The notes beneath the pieces were generated by a model. That model searched no databases. It was not told the DNA's origin and saw only the letters and a program-made list of their open reading frames with translations. DNA of 10,235 nucleotides from Phoronis ovalis (Eukaryota; Phoronida; Phoronidae): the NCBI GenBank assembly GCA_028565635.1, contig JAOXYB010066090.1, forward strand, positions 1 through 10,235, written 5' to 3'. Shown in pieces: positions 1 through 8,086 of the stretch (position 1 is the first letter of the stretch; the number at the start of each line of letters is the position of its first letter). A program made the translations under genes and the position numbers.

Positions 1-25
1 CGATCAACTTCGTGTTTGGTACAGG

Positions 26-210
26 GTAAATACAGGTCAAAATGCAGATTGTTTGTAATGTTCATGTAAATCACTTTTAAGGTTTTCCCTCTCTTATCAA
101 CCTCACAACTCTTATACATACAAAGATGGCTTTACAACTACAGAAACTACATCAAATGATGGGCACCTGTCTGCACCCGCAGACCTCTTGTTAAAATATA
201 TTTGTTGTAG
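26..210 (+). other. possible intron before the 270-989 coding exon
   Basis: AGG|GTAAAT at 23-31 resembles a 5' splice donor, and TTTGTTGTAG ending at 210 resembles an acceptor. The frame of the downstream ORF is open from 195 through 270, so an exon could begin at 211, or at 232 after a second AG. Joining 25 to 211 would keep the frame open. These are short consensus matches only. Without transcript data the intron is a guess, and 1-25 as the end of an earlier exon is weaker still. Confidence 0.25.
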
Positions 211-269
211 GCTTAGAAAACTATATAGCAGGAATACTTAAATTAAAACTCCACGATCCATACATTCTC

Positions 270-989
270 ATGCAACTACGTAAAAATCAGCGGCAATGGG
301 AAAAGAAAGGTACAAGGATCCAGATTGTAACTAAGGAAGATAAAGATTATTGGTCAGCTGAGGTATATAAGGAATTCTACAGAGAAGCTTACAAAACTGG
401 TAACATAGAGAAGTCGGTACGGTCAGTGGCAGACGATATAAAAGAAACTTTCAACAAATACCAACCAGAACTCGCTGAGTTAAATTCAGGCATGCAGCAA
501 GTCTTTAAAAACTCGCAAACGTATGTGAAGTATAGTATGCACACATGGCATTCGAATGTGGCGGCTTACGTCCAGAACATTTGGCATATGCTAGGAGATT
601 ACGTTGGTAGTAGCTCCTTATCTGATAGCACTGAACTACTAGATATACAGGAAACAGAAGACACTGGCATTCCCGTGAATAAATTCCGGTCCTTCATTAC
701 ACAAAAGATAACTGAACTATCGAATATACACTTTGAAGATGAGGCTAAACGTATCATCTTAGAAACAGGTATACAAAAGGGCCTGCAAAAGATAAAAGAA
801 TTGAAAGAAAAAGAAATTCCGTGTTTACTTGACGAACATAAACGAGAGGCTGAAGAAAACATAAAGAAAACAAAAGGTGAAATCGAGAAATGTGAAAAAA
901 TATTTAGTGACATTAATCAAATATCTGAATCCCAGAGTTTCAAAGCATTTGTGGAAACATTAAATATGGATCAATACATTGTACTGTAA
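270..989 (+). CDS. unidentified helical protein, probable last exon of a host gene
   Basis: This is a 239-residue frame from ATG 270 to TAA 987-989, the longest in the window. In DNA this AT-rich, 720 bp without a stop is unlikely by chance. The frame is open upstream from 195, with residues that fit the ORF, so ATG 270 may be an internal Met and the frame the last coding exon of a longer protein (candidate acceptors end at 210 and 231). The N-terminal third is basic. Residues about 30-110 are Trp/Tyr-rich and probably amphipathic helix (YKEFYREAYKTGNIEKSV). About 115-135 is an acidic Ser-rich linker. About 165-220 is Lys/Glu-rich helix with coiled-coil character (KGLQKIKELKEKE). No signal peptide, membrane span or catalytic motif is visible. 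I do not recognise the family. Three AATAAA signals follow within 400 bp, as expected for a gene's 3' end. Confidence 0.65.
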   Translation: MQLRKNQRQWEKKGTRIQIVTKEDKDYWSAEVYKEFYREAYKTGNIEKSVRSVADDIKETFNKYQPELAELNSGMQQVFKNSQTYVKYSMHTWHSNVAAYVQNIWHMLGDYVGSSSLSDSTELLDIQETEDTGIPVNKFRSFITQKITELSNIHFEDEAKRIILETGIQKGLQKIKELKEKEIPCLLDEHKREAEENIKKTKGEIEKCEKIFSDINQISESQSFKAFVETLNMDQYIVL

Positions 990-2253
990 TTGTTTCCCAC
1001 TGGAAACCCGTAGTTTATTACTCCCAGTTTTATTTTGTAATGAGTAGTTAAGAAAGGTGCATGGTACATAAAAAATATGATATGAATCGATTGGAAATAC
1101 TTAGGAAAATAGACTATTCATCAGTTCAGTCAATAGGTAGATTCTGCGGGCCTTGGATAAAAAACATTCATTGCAACCAAGGGCAATAGGGCTACAATAT
1201 ATAGAGAACGTAACTGATGGTTATATTCTAAGCGTGTTGTGGACGAATAAATAGTTATACAAAAATGGCCAGTCATGCGCCAGTATAAATAAATTCACCC
1301 TTAGTGTTTAGTACCTTCTCAATTAACGTTTGAGCGATTAGGCCCAGACGTTAGTTATTTATAAATAAAGAGCCTAGACATTTTAGGAGCCAATCAAATA
1401 ATAAAATATAATAAAAACAGAACAAGCCGAGGTGTTCCAAATGCTTTGTTTGTCTGTTCTGTCAGTCCGTCATGTTTTATGTTTAATTCGTCGCCAACTA
1501 ATTTTTTCAGGGTTTTCTCAGTTTTGGATTAAATTCAAGCATTTGGGGTTATTTTTTTATATATTTTGAGTACAAAAGGGAGTTTGAGATGCCCGAGCTC
1601 CAAATTTCGAGAAATTAAGCTTAAAATGATGAAAATCCTTTGATTTCTGACTCATCTTTTTAAGTTAGAAAAAAAATAGTTATAGAAAATTATTTTGATG
1701 AGAAAATTATTGGAAAGGAAGAAATCTTGAAATTGTAACAATTCAAATTTATTTTATGAGATATATAAATTTAACGTGGAATGAAAGTTGTTGTCAAGTA
1801 TTTACACATTGAATATTTTGACATTATATAAAATAAACAGACAGATGCTAAATTTCACTGTTGTTTTTTATTCATAAGTAAAAATTATTCACAGCCTTTT
1901 CAGTTTTGCACATTAATCAGAAAATATGAGCTTATAACACAAAAAATCCAAAATGCGATTTATTTTTAATGTGATATACGACACTTTGATATACTTCAAT
2001 TTTTTTTAATGAGAGCTCCTGGGGTCTTTTTATTCTATATCACAACAGCTTATAAAAAATTCACTCCGGTTTATTTATTTATTTTGTTTTGATTCAGCCA
2101 GCAGATTTTAAAGAAAACGAATTCTGCTGATTCTATCATAGGTTTTGGTAATTATACATGTACACCCCGGTGAATATTTTTTATTCTACCACTAGTTTTC
2201 GCCTGGGTGAAAGTAAATAGAAAAAGACAGTTGTAGAACGTGAAGGGATATCC
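990..2253. other. AT-rich 3' UTR and intergenic DNA
   Basis: About 1.26 kb without a supportable coding frame. The first 250-380 bp could be 3' UTR. The rest is A/T runs and short T-rich tracts with frequent stops in all frames. No RNA gene, transposon end or long repeat was recognised. Confidence 0.6.
1246..1369 (+). promoter_or_regulatory. candidate polyadenylation signals
   Basis: Canonical AATAAA hexamers lie at 1246-1251, 1288-1293 and 1364-1369, which is 257-375 bp after the stop codon at 989. They are positioned to end a transcript carrying the upstream ORF. AATAAA is common by chance in DNA this rich in A and T, so none can be singled out. Confidence 0.35.
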
Positions 2254-2329
2254 CAATTATTTTTTAATTGTTTTTTAATTGCTTATAAATTTTTTAATTT
2301 TAATAATTTTTTAAATTGTTTTTTAATTA
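2254..2329. repeat. degenerate TTTTTTAATTG tandem repeat
   Basis: The core TTTTTTAATT, usually followed by G, recurs about five times in 75 bp, twice back to back with an 11-bp period near 2260-2281 and more loosely afterwards. It is a low-complexity minisatellite-like block with no visible coding role. Confidence 0.6.
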
Positions 2330-2650
2330 CCCTTATTTTTTACTAATTGACACTGGCCCCCAAATGCCTACTTACCATTCCCAAGGTCCCCCTCCCCAGC
2401 CCCCAACCCCAAGAACCCTCCCTCCTTGTATTATACGATTTCGTAACAAACGCGTAAAATTAAAACAGTTTTTTAGACAAAAGCCACTTTTATTGTTCTA
2501 ATCTAAAACGTTTTTTAACTATTACCATTGTTCCGAGTACATACATATTTAAAAAATGACAATAATTAACTATAAATAGAAATCCTGGACGTCTTGCATG
2601 TCTATTACTATATATATAACGAATACGACGATATTACAATTATACAAACG
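2330..2650. other. intergenic; C-rich island, no gene
   Basis: A pyrimidine/C-rich stretch at about 2355-2422 creates a Pro-rich open frame (2316-2501) with no conserved feature and compositional bias only. I treat it as non-coding. The remainder is AT-rich with nothing recognised. Confidence 0.5.
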
Positions 2651-2833
2651 TAAATAGTAATTAGAAAAACCTATCACCTCTTTAAGTGTACGCGCTACAA
2701 AAACTGTGTAGCAAATTTTAAAGTACAATTGAAAATTAATAAAAATAAATAGTAATTGGAAAAAACATCACCTCTTTAAATTTACGCGTTACAAAAGCTG
2801 TATAAGTAATTTTAAAGTACAATTAAAAATTAG
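2651..2833. repeat. direct duplication, two ~90-bp copies, 95-bp period
   Basis: 2651-2739 and 2746-2833 are clearly related. Both begin TAAATAGTAATT, share ATCACCTCTTTAA near the middle, then TACGCG and TACAAAA, and end with TTTTAAAGTACAATT. Differences are mostly substitutions and small indels, so the duplication is fairly old. No coding potential is seen. Confidence 0.8.
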
Positions 2834-3093
2834 GACAACATTAAAATACATAATACTCACCAAGTTATTTTAAACTTCACGTATATCGCAATTTACGTGT
2901 GATTAATCATCGCTAGTTCAAATGACCTATAGCTCGTATTAACATTATTACTATGATAAAACATTACAAACATAGTGGAATCTTACTTTACTACTAACGC
3001 GAGCGCTAAAACTCGATCTCTAAGGCATCTATTTAAGATAATCTGGAAGTTACCTTGAACTAGTTTACACCGTGTAGCGCACAACAGCTAAAC

Positions 3094-3561
3094 TTGTTAA
3101 GAGTACGTACATCCTGTAATCTCTCCTGTCTTGCATGTCCAGTGTCAGGAAACTGTGTGTACTTTGTGAAGACAATCAATCAATCAATCAATTCACGTTT
3201 CCCGGGATGTGATAATGAAATTAGCAGCGATCCGCGTAACGGGAATAAAGATTACGTACATTCATTCAAAAATATAATAACTAGATTTATCGGTGTGTAT
3301 AAATCAACTAATAGAGTTGTTTTAAAAGTGAAGTTTCACCTGAAATGTCACACTATTAAATTTCAGTATGACTTTATATTAGGACAGAGCCATTTAGTTC
3401 TAGGGGTGCTAGAAATACAGAATGAGCAGCCAATTTTTATAGGGAATTCAGCAGCATATATTTCTTATTTTCCAACATATTATATTTCATTAATATTTTT
3501 TAGAAATGCATTTATTAAACTTTTCCTACATGGTATTTTTCTAAGTAACATTTATTTATAA
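3094..3561 (+). other. unexplained open frame without an ATG
   Basis: A frame of about 155 codons opens at a TTG and ends at 3561. It has no in-frame ATG at all, so it cannot be an ordinary stand-alone gene. It could be part of an exon, a decayed gene fragment or chance. The N-terminal part is Cys-rich and runs through a CAAT microsatellite; the C-terminal ~40 residues are hydrophobic and aromatic. No family is recognised. A frame this long is uncommon at this base composition, which is the only reason to list it. Confidence 0.2.
3173..3192. repeat. (CAAT)5 microsatellite
   Basis: Five perfect tandem CAAT units. They lie inside the ATG-less open frame and encode its Asn-Gln-Ser-Ile stretch, which weakens the case that the frame is coding. 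Confidence 0.95.
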
Positions 3562-3760
3562 TCAATTTAAATGATATTATTTTTTACAGTGACATCTTAT
3601 CTGAATTCTAATATATTGTATCGTGTATGCTGAAATATTTCTCTTAAGTCTTTAAATCTTGAGTAAGCACAAAATAATATTAATAAATAAACATATATAT
3701 TAAACTAGAAAAACTATCATCAGTTAAGCTACTCATATTTGATTATTCTCTGAGGGCACA

Positions 3761-4567
3761 TCAGCGTTTATTACGTAAAACTTTTGCTAAATTAGCAACC
3801 ACTGGGGTTAAGTTCCTGCTATGCTTTGATCTAGCTTGTAGTTCCAAAACGTTTCCAAATGTTGGCTTCATGAAAGCATGTTCCACTCTAACAGCTTTTC
3901 TCCTTATTTCTCGATTTGTATACTGATCATTACCGCTCCCGGCATGCATGAATTCAGGAAGGGTATCCTGGATCTACTCCATCTGCCAGTAGTTTACAGT
4001 TATGGGGAAGCTGAATATTTGGCATAAGGTCATAGGTAGCAGAGTCTGGCAAATTATCCATGAACCCAATTCGAAGTCAAAGTCCTTATTTGCATCACTG
4101 AACTATCGCTAGTGACCTAACAACGTACGTGCATGATTATATCCGCCATAATATAAACGCTGAACGTCACCAGTCAAACGCCAAAACAAACGTGCGATCT
4201 TTTGCAATTTCACTATAATAATATTTGCCTTGTCTCCCAGGACTTAATTGTTCTGCAAAAAGTTCAATTTCCAACGTCGGCATTGTTTCTAAGTCAAGGG
4301 GGGTATCCATGTTTTGCAAAAAAAAAACATGTTGACTCTTGCTGATGCCATGAAGTTTGTACATCCAACTCACTTTCCAGATTTTGAAAATTATGTTCAA
4401 CATTGACATTATTGCAAATTCTGTGTTCAGAGCAGTAATGCAAAATGTCAACATTGCAAGCTTCATGATCGATGTCAGCATTGTATAAAGTGTACTTAGT
4501 ACAATTAGTACTTAGTAAATTGTCATCTCTGAAGTAGCATATGTTGAATTCAAAAACACAGATTCAC
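3761..4567 (-). pseudogene. decayed DDE-superfamily (DDE_4/Harbinger-like) transposase
   Basis: Fragments in several minus-strand frames line up in the order expected of a DDE_Tnp_4-type transposase. Read 5' to 3' on the minus strand: an open frame from ~4567 to the T10 run at 4318-4327 (Cys/His-rich, no family recognised); a second frame continuing to a stop near 4167; QRLYYGGYNHARTLLGH ending at 4109; GFMDNLPDSATYDLMPNI followed by KLLADG (about 4064-3978), resembling the motif around the second catalytic Asp; and RVEHAF in the 3949-3761 segment, the position that carries the final catalytic Glu in this superfamily, followed by a PVV..L motif. At least three frame changes and several stops separate the parts, so no protein can be made. 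No terminal inverted repeats or target-site duplication were found. The family call rests on recalled motifs; the first quarter could belong to another gene of the same element. Confidence 0.6.
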
Positions 4568-4931
4568 ATGGTGCTTTTTACATGTCAATTAATGCACATG
4601 GTAAAACTACGTTTTTAAGCTATTACGGTTAAGATATATTTGGCATAAAATGATAAAAGCAGAAAATATGGAATGACAAAAAATATTATCCATTTATTTT
4701 TTATGAATTTTAATAATTATATAATTAATCCTCTGAAATAATCACGACATCTAACCATATATTAGCATGTATCCATTGAAAATCTTATACCTATCACTCC
4801 TTAAATAATATGTTCCGGAATAAACTGAACCCATTGTATTGGTATTATATAGAGATCATGCTGTCATGTGTGACTATTTGCATATGCAACTTCATATTGT
4901 GAAATATCAAACTGAAATTTCACAGTTTTAG
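4568..4931. other. AT-rich spacer, nothing recognised
   Basis: About 360 bp between the minus-strand transposase remnant and the plus-strand Penelope-like fragment. It contains A/T runs and no supported frame. Either element's boundary could lie here, but no inverted repeat or duplicated target site is visible. Confidence 0.5.
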
Positions 4932-5693
4932 AACATAGGTGCTGAAGAACTCAAGCAACATCTCATCAATAGAGAACACAAAGCCAACATCATCGCTACA
5001 ATAAACATATTGACATTGCGAGGAAAAGATCCACCTTTATACAAAATAAAACCACAAAGACTAATAACCGTATTCCCTCTAATCCTGAACTACATCGCTC
5101 AGATCACCCGCAAATATTTCCATCTTCTACACTTTCATGAAAAGTTAAAGAGAGCCATTCCTAATTTTCCTACAGTAACCTGTAAAAACCGCCATTTTTC
5201 AACATGGACAGAAACAGTACAATGTTTTTTTTCACCTATGAATTGCACTGCCAAAAACATGATTTACCTTTTATATTGCAACAAGTGCAATATCAGATAT
5301 ATTGGTGAAACTAAGAATACATTACGTACGAGATTTGTCAACACAAAGTTGATGTTAATTTAAATAAAGAACACAGTGTGGCATGATATGCAAGGCATAT
5401 ATAATGAAGGCATTTCAATCTTGTTGGCCAGTGTCAGTGATATGAAAATACACCCTATAGAAGAAATCTACAAAAATTGTGATAATTTTAGGAAACAAAG
5501 AGAAAAATTTTGGAATCCGGAATTAAATGGTATGTCTCACAATGGACTTAACATCAAAAATAAATTATTTACTTTGCTTTCATCTACGTCTTTTTACAGT
5601 ATTATACATTTTTTTATCTTTTCGTTGTCTTTTTTGCGCTTTCTTTTTTACGTCACATTTCGCATTTACATTGTTATAAACTCTCCTCTATAG
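4932..5693 (+). pseudogene. 3' fragment of a Penelope-like retroelement with GIY-YIG domain
   Basis: The frame is open from 4932 to TAA at 5361-5363, then resumes in a frame open from about 5376 to 5693. The first part holds a linker typical of Penelope-like elements (RLITVFPLILNYIAQ, then RKYFHLL), then the endonuclease core IYLLYCNKCNIRYIGET followed by LRTRF, with the paired Cys and the Y-I-G signature. Between the frames, a His-containing stretch (5339-5380) is legible only in a third frame, so there are two compensating frameshifts. The second part carries FRKQREKFWNPEL and HNGLN, matching the end of the domain in these elements. The reverse transcriptase that should precede it is absent, which fits 5' truncation. 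In intact elements the domain nicks target DNA for insertion. Beyond the HNGLN motif the frame is T-rich and probably past the original end. Confidence 0.8.
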
Positions 5694-6619
5694 TGTTTGC
5701 TAATGTATTTTCCGAAAACACTCCCTTAAAGACGTTGGTTGAGAGGGTACGGAACACTAACGGATGGATGTATTCAGACTGGATTATAACTACTTCAATT
5801 CCTATAGCATCGTCTAGAATTACAGTTAAAATGAGGCGCGTTTGCAAATTTCCGGTGTATACGTTAGGAAACACGATATTCCTCCAACATTGGGTAAATT
5901 GATCACTTTAACTTTGACTCTTTTGATGGGATTCTTGGTTGTAGTTCTTTGCATCAAGTTTTCGTATAATTATATGTTTGGCGTGGCTGACATGTGACAA
6001 AGCATCCGTATTGCGTCTGAATCGAAAACGTAGAGTTGTCGAATTAATGATAAGTTTATTCTAATGTTTGCGTGAAATCATCCGATCATTTCCACATTGC
6101 GTCCGCGCTAGCACCAAAAATACCTTCGATGAATGCTATTTTCTTGATCCTTCTTGCTCAGGGACAGGTGTAGGATCAGTCGTATCCATGTTATCCGGCG
6201 TGCAGTGTCTTTTTAAAACATTTCAGAAGTTAGTATGGTCTCTCTCTCCTGTATACCGTAATTTAAAAGCGTTTCGATTACGGCTCTGTAACCGCTGTAA
6301 GCGTAAGTGTTATTACTTGAAATGATGATTCTATCTCTAAATTGCACATCGACTTTGCTACGCAGAATGAATGAACAGTTAAATTAACGGGTGCGACTTT
6401 AGCATCGAAGGAATGTCGGTGCCGTCTAGTGTTTTTGTAACTACATATTCTACGTATACATTTATACTCGCCGGATCAATGTATTCGTCAGGAGATCTTC
6501 TTATTTCGAATTCGATTACCGGAGAGGCGTCAGTGATGGGGTTATTGGCTTTAATTTCTTCTGTGTTACTGCTCTCTATCAGTCCGTCAAATACAATCAA
6601 CTATGGAACGCCGTTTTAA
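5674..6619 (-). pseudogene. decayed F54H12.2-like minor-capsid-type protein (Polinton)
   Basis: On the minus strand, 6600-6379 encodes the start: PVIEFEI, DEYIDPA, VEYVVTK and DGTDIP, the N-terminal pattern of the family known in annotations as F54H12.2-like, which Polintons carry as a virion component. An overlapping frame from 6403 gives VAPVN and a following His-Ser. A third frame from ~6360 gives SKVDVQF, NTYAY and YRAVIETLLNYG, then an in-frame TAA at 6213-6215, after which DTARR continues the pattern. The middle (~6200-5900) is badly scrambled. A late segment at 5874-5674 keeps YTGNLQTRLILTVILDDAI, fitting the family's later jelly-roll-like part. A candidate ATG at about 6611-6613 is out of frame with what follows, another break. 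The order of motifs is intact, so this is one gene eroded by indels. The exact virion role (penton or other minor capsid) is not settled by what I can see. Confidence 0.75.
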
Positions 6620-6634
6620 CATAAATTCAATTAT

Positions 6635-6777
6635 TTAGACATATCAACAAAGAATTAGCGATATCAACAATTAAATTAGAGATATCAACAGTTGAATTAG
6701 AGATATCAACAATTCCATTAATGATATCGCTAATAGAATTTAGTGATATGTCTAATTCAACCCCATTTAACGATATG
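6635..6777. repeat. ~21-bp GATATC tandem array with inverted halves
   Basis: GATATC or a close variant recurs at about 6640, 6660, 6681, 6702, 6723, 6745 and 6772, mostly 20-22 bp apart, within units resembling AATTAGAGATATCAACA. The right end is also the reverse complement of the left: TTAGACATATC (6635-6645) against GATATGTCTAA (6745-6755), and ATTAGCGATATC (6654-6665) against GATATCGCTAAT (6723-6734). The block can therefore fold back on itself. It lies just upstream of the minor-capsid-type gene remnant, in the gap between genes. Confidence 0.85.
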
Positions 6778-6973
6778 TTCAAATCGAACATTGTTGACGT
6801 CAATTTATCTTGAACTCCCCCTCCCCCATGTCAACAATTGTCATACTTCTTCAAACCCCCTAGCTCCCCCCTATTTTGCTGACATAATTAATGGACGAGC
6901 CCTTTTGATAACTTCAATGTTCAGTTACGATAACAGTCGTTGTGGTGTTTTTTTTAATCTTTCTTCACCTTTT

Positions 6974-7129
6974 TTATTCTGATCGGGTAATAAATCTGTC
7001 AATATCATCACGTGATGCATATGGTTCCAGTTTTGTCTTAATTCCTCCCACCTGATTGGTTGATGACTTAGCAATGAGTAATGTTGACCTCATCATTCCA
7101 CTCACCATACCACTGAGACCTCCTCCGTA
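6974..7129 (-). pseudogene. small Gly/Met-rich frame in the Polinton block, no visible start
   Basis: A 51-codon minus-strand frame, open from 7129 to TAA 6974-6976 and preceded directly by a stop. It begins YGGGLSGMVSGMMRSTLLIA, a Gly- and Met-rich, partly hydrophobic stretch, followed by a polar tail containing KTKLEPYASRDDI. It sits 68 bp after the end of the neighbouring virion-type gene on the same strand. Polintons often carry a small Gly-rich hydrophobic virion protein in this region, and the resemblance is suggestive but not diagnostic. It may be the middle of a longer broken gene. Confidence 0.35.
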
Positions 7130-7197
7130 TTAAACCTGCGTCCCAGAAAATTTAGAAACACTTAATCCCGATGAGTTTTCCATTATAAATAACGTTT

Positions 7198-7621
7198 TCA
7201 TCTGAAATGTGGTGTACAGGTTGCTTTACCAACTTCAATCTGAACGAGTTCACCAGTGTCTCTTCCTTTATCGATTTCTATCCCGGGATTTCTATCATGT
7301 CAAAACCATTACTGACTAGGGGTATAGGTAGGTGGAATTCAAATGTTCTCATAATCAATGTCGTGCTGTTTTCCTTGTACGTTGACAATTCGTAATAATG
7401 GAATATCACCCGTAACAGAGCTGTGATATCCGAGTACACGTAGAGAGAGTACATACATACATAGATTAAGATCCGCGGGGTGACGTGCCCTAGCGGTGGG
7501 AAGTATATATAGAAATAGGACTGTTAAATCCTAGCGTGACCGCTAGGTCGTCTTCAAAAGCGATTCGGGCGTTTAGTTTGATTTTAATGGTGACATAACC
7601 GCTGACATTGCTATAATCCAT
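7198..7621 (-). pseudogene. decayed Polinton virion-type protein, C-terminal half
   Basis: From ATG 7621-7619 on the minus strand a frame reads through YVTIKIKLN and DDLAVTLGF to a stop near 7490. Another frame carries LYVYSDI at about 7445. A further frame at ~7412-7339 gives GDIPLLRIVNVQGK. Then come NGFDMIEI and, after another shift, GIEIDKGRDTGELV, ending PHFR before TGA 7198-7200. This series (LGF, LYVYSDI, PLLRIV, F..IEI, DTG, HFR at the C-terminus) matches, from memory, the C-terminal half of an uncharacterised protein common in invertebrate Polintons, found beside the F54H12.2-like gene and probably a structural component. The usual N-terminal half is not legible upstream of 7621. At least three frame changes make it non-functional. 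Its position upstream of the minor-capsid-type gene on the same strand supports the call. Confidence 0.65.
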
Positions 7622-7760
7622 GTGTATCTATCTTACGCTGACCGACAGCTGTCTGAAATTAGACTGCGAGCTATATATTGTTCGGTAAAATGATGTAAAA
7701 GCCTAGTCCAGAATTTTTTTATCTACCACCAGGTAGAATTAAAAGAAAACATAAAACACG

Positions 7761-7781
7761 TTTGGCTATTGACTAGCCAAA
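7761..7781. repeat. short perfect inverted repeat (hairpin)
   Basis: TTTGGCTA and TAGCCAAA form an 8-bp perfect stem around a 5-nt loop (TTGAC). It lies in AT-rich DNA about 140 bp beyond the last legible virion-type frame. It may be incidental; no role is evident. Confidence 0.6.
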
Positions 7782-7849
7782 TTACAGACTTAATCATTTT
7801 GTCATTTATTTAATGTTCTATATATAAATCAACTCAATTTCAGAATCAG

Positions 7850-7984
7850 GTTCACGATTGTCTGTATTGCGTAACTTTGCGTTTCGTAAAAAATCTGACT
7901 AAATCAATAAAACAGGCAGTTGATGGAAATATTTCTCTCTTTTTACTAAATATTTACGAAATTAAACAACTCTTTCCATTTTTT
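7850..7984. repeat. diverged direct repeat, copy A
   Basis: This stretch aligns by eye with 8880-9004 in the same orientation. Shared blocks include GATTGTCTG, ACTAAAT or GTAAATC followed by AAAACA, CAGTTGATG, a TATTTCT tract, AATATTTA, and CAACTCTTTCC against CAACTTCTTTCC. There are many substitutions and small indels. It is non-coding in both copies. Confidence 0.65.
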
Positions 7985-8086
7985 TCGTACTGTCAGCTGA
8001 ACTTGATTCAATTCTGGGATCAGGATCGAATGGTAACATGATTAGGGACTGGGGTGTCGGCAAATTTGAAAAGTGTAGGTACGAAA

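Larger units (their letters stand above)
5674..7621 (-). mobile_element. remnant of a Maverick/Polinton (adintovirus-like) element
   Basis: Two recognisable virion-type genes and a small frame between them lie on the same strand with short spacers. This is the compact arrangement of Polintons, large DNA transposons that carry capsid genes. Every recognised gene is broken by frameshifts and stops. No DNA polymerase B, integrase, protease, packaging ATPase or terminal inverted repeat was found in the window, so this is a partial, inactive copy. The outer limits are not defined. At the 5674-5693 end it meets, and may have been interrupted or truncated by, the plus-strand Penelope-like fragment. 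Confidence 0.65.

Noticed and set aside
599-913. Minus-strand frame of 104 codons inside the first ORF
   Set aside because: Ser/Phe/Ile-rich shadow of the Lys/Glu-rich plus-strand frame.
1105-1130. Minus-strand CTGATGA near 1115, and another near 3718, as hammerhead cores
   Set aside because: Neither is followed by a GAAA after a plausible stem.
2316-2501. Pro-rich plus-strand frame
   Set aside because: Its Pro content comes from a C-rich tract; no conserved motif and poor context.
2590-3140. GTCTTGCATGTC at about 2591 and 3128 as a dispersed repeat
   Set aside because: The match does not extend into the flanks.
5693-6619. Plus-strand frames at 5693-5902, 6068-6325 and 6413-6619
   Set aside because: They lie opposite the minus-strand virion-type gene, whose motifs are recognisable; the plus-strand products match nothing.
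6743-7395. Plus-strand frames at 6743-6982 and 7207-7395
   Set aside because: The first overlaps the GATATC array and a C-rich tract; the second is opposite the other virion-type gene remnant.
7530-7547. Perfect 7-bp hairpin CCTAGCG/CGCTAGG with a 4-nt loop
   Set aside because: It lies inside the coding remnant of the virion-type gene and is most likely incidental.
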